A DNA stretch of 6,251 bases, taken from Pseudonocardia sp. GTDB taxonomy: Bacteria; Actinomycetota; Actinomycetes; Mycobacteriales; Pseudonocardiaceae. The stretch spans positions 1-6,251 of the forward strand of contig JAKDLE010000186.1 of NCBI GenBank assembly GCA_030453005.1, read 5' to 3'. This document shows, one piece after another, positions 5,343 through 6,251 of the stretch. The notes below the pieces were generated by a model that was not told the origin of the DNA, did no database searches, and saw only the letters and a program-made list of their open reading frames with translations. Position 1 is the first letter of the stretch; each line of letters starts with the position of its first letter. The position numbers and the translations under genes are program-made.

Positions 5343-5618
5343 ATGCCCGCTACGTTGGCCGACCTGGAAGCCCGCGTCGCCGCGCTCGAAGCCGAGCGCG
5401 CCGATTACCGGGCCGTGTTGGCGGCGATCAACACTCTGGGACAGAACCAGCGCGACATCACAGAGCGGGTCGCATCGGTGGACACCAGGCTGGGCACGGT
5501 GGAGACCAAGCTGGGCGCGGTCGATTCCAAGCTGGACGACACGGGCGCCCGAGTGCGGTCCATCGAAGACGGCATGGCCGAGGTCAAAGACCTTCTGGTC
5601 CGCGCGCTCGATCGCTGA
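5343..5618 (+). CDS. small coiled-coil protein of unknown function
   Basis: I do not recognise a named family. The 91-residue product is almost entirely helical. Residues 5-19 (LADLEARVAALEAER) begin a coil; from Val43 to the end there is a nearly perfect heptad pattern with hydrophobic residues at 43/46, 50/53, 57/60, 64, 71/74, 78/81 and 85, broken only by Thr67. There is no signal peptide, membrane segment or catalytic motif, so a homo-oligomer or an adaptor is plausible. Three 21-bp degenerate tandem units (5478-5540) encode VDTRLGT, VETKLGA and VDSKLDD, so the coil grew or is maintained by repeat duplication. ATG at 5343 follows a leaderless-type -10; an in-frame GTG at 5322 is an alternative start. 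It stands between the decayed TIGR03083 gene and the DUF6247 gene, with no sign of co-transcription with either. Confidence 0.65.
   Translation: MPATLADLEARVAALEAERADYRAVLAAINTLGQNQRDITERVASVDTRLGTVETKLGAVDSKLDDTGARVRSIEDGMAEVKDLLVRALDR
5478..5540 (+). repeat. three degenerate 21-bp tandem units (heptad-coding)
   Basis: Units at 5478-5498, 5499-5519 and 5520-5540 each begin with a Val codon, contain an Asp or Glu and a central Leu codon (AAGCTGG or AGGCTGG), and encode one coiled-coil heptad. Units one and two differ at only a few positions; unit three is more diverged. Confidence 0.6.
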
Positions 5619-5628
5619 TCCCACCCGA

Positions 5629-5665
5629 GGACGCGCCTGGACGTCCCAACCGATTCCGCGTCCAG
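5629..5665 (+). terminator. possible terminator stem-loop after the coiled-coil gene
   Basis: CTGGACG (5637-5643) can pair with CGTCCAG (5659-5665), seven bases with a 15-base loop. Alternatively GGACGCG (5629-5635) pairs with CGCGTCC (5657-5663). The two pairings exclude each other. There is no T run, so termination is only a suggestion from position, 11-47 bases after the stop codon. Confidence 0.3.
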
Positions 5666-5710
5666 TAGCGGATCGTGGTGCGGGACCGGCCCCAGGGCAG
5701 TCGAGGGGGA

Positions 5711-5722
5711 TATCGTGGTGTG
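5711..5722 (+). promoter_or_regulatory. putative leaderless promoter of the DUF6247 gene
   Basis: TATCGT at 5711-5716 fits TANNNT and ends six bases before the ATG at 5723. The sequence between is GGTGTG, with no recognisable ribosome site at a suitable distance apart from a weak GGTG. GATATC at 5710-5715 is a short palindrome over the same bases. Inferred from motif and spacing. Confidence 0.4.
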
Positions 5723-6064
5723 ATGTCCGCTGAATCAGCAGCGAGTCAACCGCGGAGCCCACAGCCCGACGGGGCTCCACGTTCGGCGATGCCGCGTGCG
5801 ATCCGAGAGGCGCTACTGCCCGAGGAGGCCGGCCAGTTCGACCGCGAGTGGCGGGCGGCGATGTCGCGATCAGCGGAGCGCCTTGACCTGGCCGAGGTCT
5901 ACACCGTACTGGAACGGTGGCGCGGGATCGCCGTCCTGACCCAGGCCGATCCGGAGGCCCACCGCCGTATGCTGCGCCGCGCCGACCTGATCCTGACCGG
6001 TCAGGACCGCGGCACGGTCACCGCAGATGATATGCGCGAGATGCTCGCGCACCGGCTCGGCTAG
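5723..6064 (+). CDS. DUF6247-family protein, candidate antitoxin
   Basis: This 113-residue protein matches, from memory, the actinobacterial DUF6247 family. A Ser/Pro-rich disordered N-terminus (1-22) is followed by AIREALLPEEAGQFDREWRAAM (26-47), which fits the family's 'I-x-x-x-L-x-x-E-x-x-x-x-F-x-x-E/D' core. Next come LDLAEVYTVLERWRGIAVL (54-72) and DPEAHRRMLRRADLI (76-90), then an acidic tail with TADDMREML. It is soluble and all-helical. The function is not established. The next gene begins only eight bases after its stop and encodes a small protein of a type that I often associate with this family, so an antitoxin or regulatory-subunit role is a reasonable hypothesis. ATG at 5723 is preceded by a leaderless-type -10 element. 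No DNA-binding motif is evident, which is unlike most type II antitoxins. Confidence 0.7.
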   Translation: MSAESAASQPRSPQPDGAPRSAMPRAIREALLPEEAGQFDREWRAAMSRSAERLDLAEVYTVLERWRGIAVLTQADPEAHRRMLRRADLILTGQDRGTVTADDMREMLAHRLG

Positions 6065-6072
6065 CGCCCGAG

Positions 6073-6251
6073 GTGTACGAGGTCGTCACCGACGACGAGG
6101 TGGCAGGGCAGGTCGGCGCACTTCCCGATGAACTTCTCCCGTACTTCCTGCAGGTTCTCGATCTGCTGGAGCTCACCCCTTGGAACGGGGAGCCCTACAA
6201 CGATGCGAAACCCGACGGGGCCATGCGCAAGCTCCTGTTCGGTCCGGGTGG
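6073..6251 (+). CDS. RelE/ParE-like small protein, candidate toxin (partial, runs off the window)
   Basis: The frame opened by GTG at 6073 stays open to the window end, giving 59 residues of an incomplete protein. It begins YEVVTDDEVAGQVGALPDELL (with Met from GTG), then FLQVLDLLELTPWNGEP and a segment with PDGAMRKLLFGPG. The start strand, the two helices with a 'ALP' turn, and the later Pro-Asp-Gly-x-Met-Arg-x-Leu-x-Phe-Gly strand match the small proteins that follow DUF6247-like genes in actinobacteria, as I remember them. Their order of elements resembles the RelE/ParE toxin fold. The expected C-terminal half, with its last strands, lies beyond the window. A stop codon at 6028-6030 in the same frame bounds the gene on the left, and GTG 6073 is the only usable start after it. 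Ribosome site weak (GAGG directly adjoining), so translation is probably coupled to the DUF6247 gene. Toxin activity is inferred. Confidence 0.65.
   Translation, partial: MYEVVTDDEVAGQVGALPDELLPYFLQVLDLLELTPWNGEPYNDAKPDGAMRKLLFGPG

Noticed and set aside
4131..5618. A single long plus-strand protein spanning DUF1905, TIGR03083 and the coiled-coil gene
   Set aside because: The frame is a chance join: its first third is a shadow of DUF1905 and the hydrolase fragment, the middle is the first part of TIGR03083, and the last part is the separate coiled-coil gene with its own start at 5343.

Overview
The window is high-GC DNA from an actinobacterium, most likely a member of the Pseudonocardiaceae. 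The evidence is the strong G/C third-position bias, GTG starts, leaderless-type promoters (TANNNT six or seven bases before a start codon), and families that I know mainly from actinobacteria: a MazE/MazF pair of actinobacterial type, a TIGR03083 mycothiol-dependent enzyme, and DUF6247 with a small partner protein. No rRNA, tRNA, CRISPR array, insertion sequence or origin is visible.

Left part (1-1481): 150 bp of leader containing a probable promoter/operator, then a mazE-like ribbon-helix-helix antitoxin whose end overlaps a mazF-like toxin (type II toxin-antitoxin module). A plus-strand alpha/beta hydrolase follows. It has its serine elbow, but its C-terminus seems shortened and it runs into the end of the gene on the other strand.

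Middle (1400-3213): a minus-strand pair, a VOC/glyoxalase-like protein followed by an AlkA-like HhH-GPD DNA glycosylase, diverges from a MarR regulator. The 57 bp between them holds two copies of the 16-bp palindrome TGTCA-N6-TGACA, a textbook layout for MarR control of both directions. From 3214 to 3448 I see no gene.

Right-middle (3449-5203): a TetR regulator diverges from a DUF1905 gene over a short region with a palindrome overlapping both putative promoters. Downstream of DUF1905 lies a decayed stretch. The N-terminus of a second alpha/beta hydrolase is joined out of frame to the body of a TIGR03083/maleylpyruvate-isomerase-like gene, and that gene is itself broken by a one-base deletion in a C run (4901-4904).

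Right end (5343-6251): a small gene with a near-perfect heptad coiled coil, then a DUF6247 gene followed 8 bp later by a partner gene that runs off the window. The pair has the layout of a toxin-antitoxin module and is the best candidate for an under-described system. Overall the window mixes two toxin-antitoxin-like modules, two locally regulated enzyme clusters and several degraded genes, as expected of a variable accessory region.
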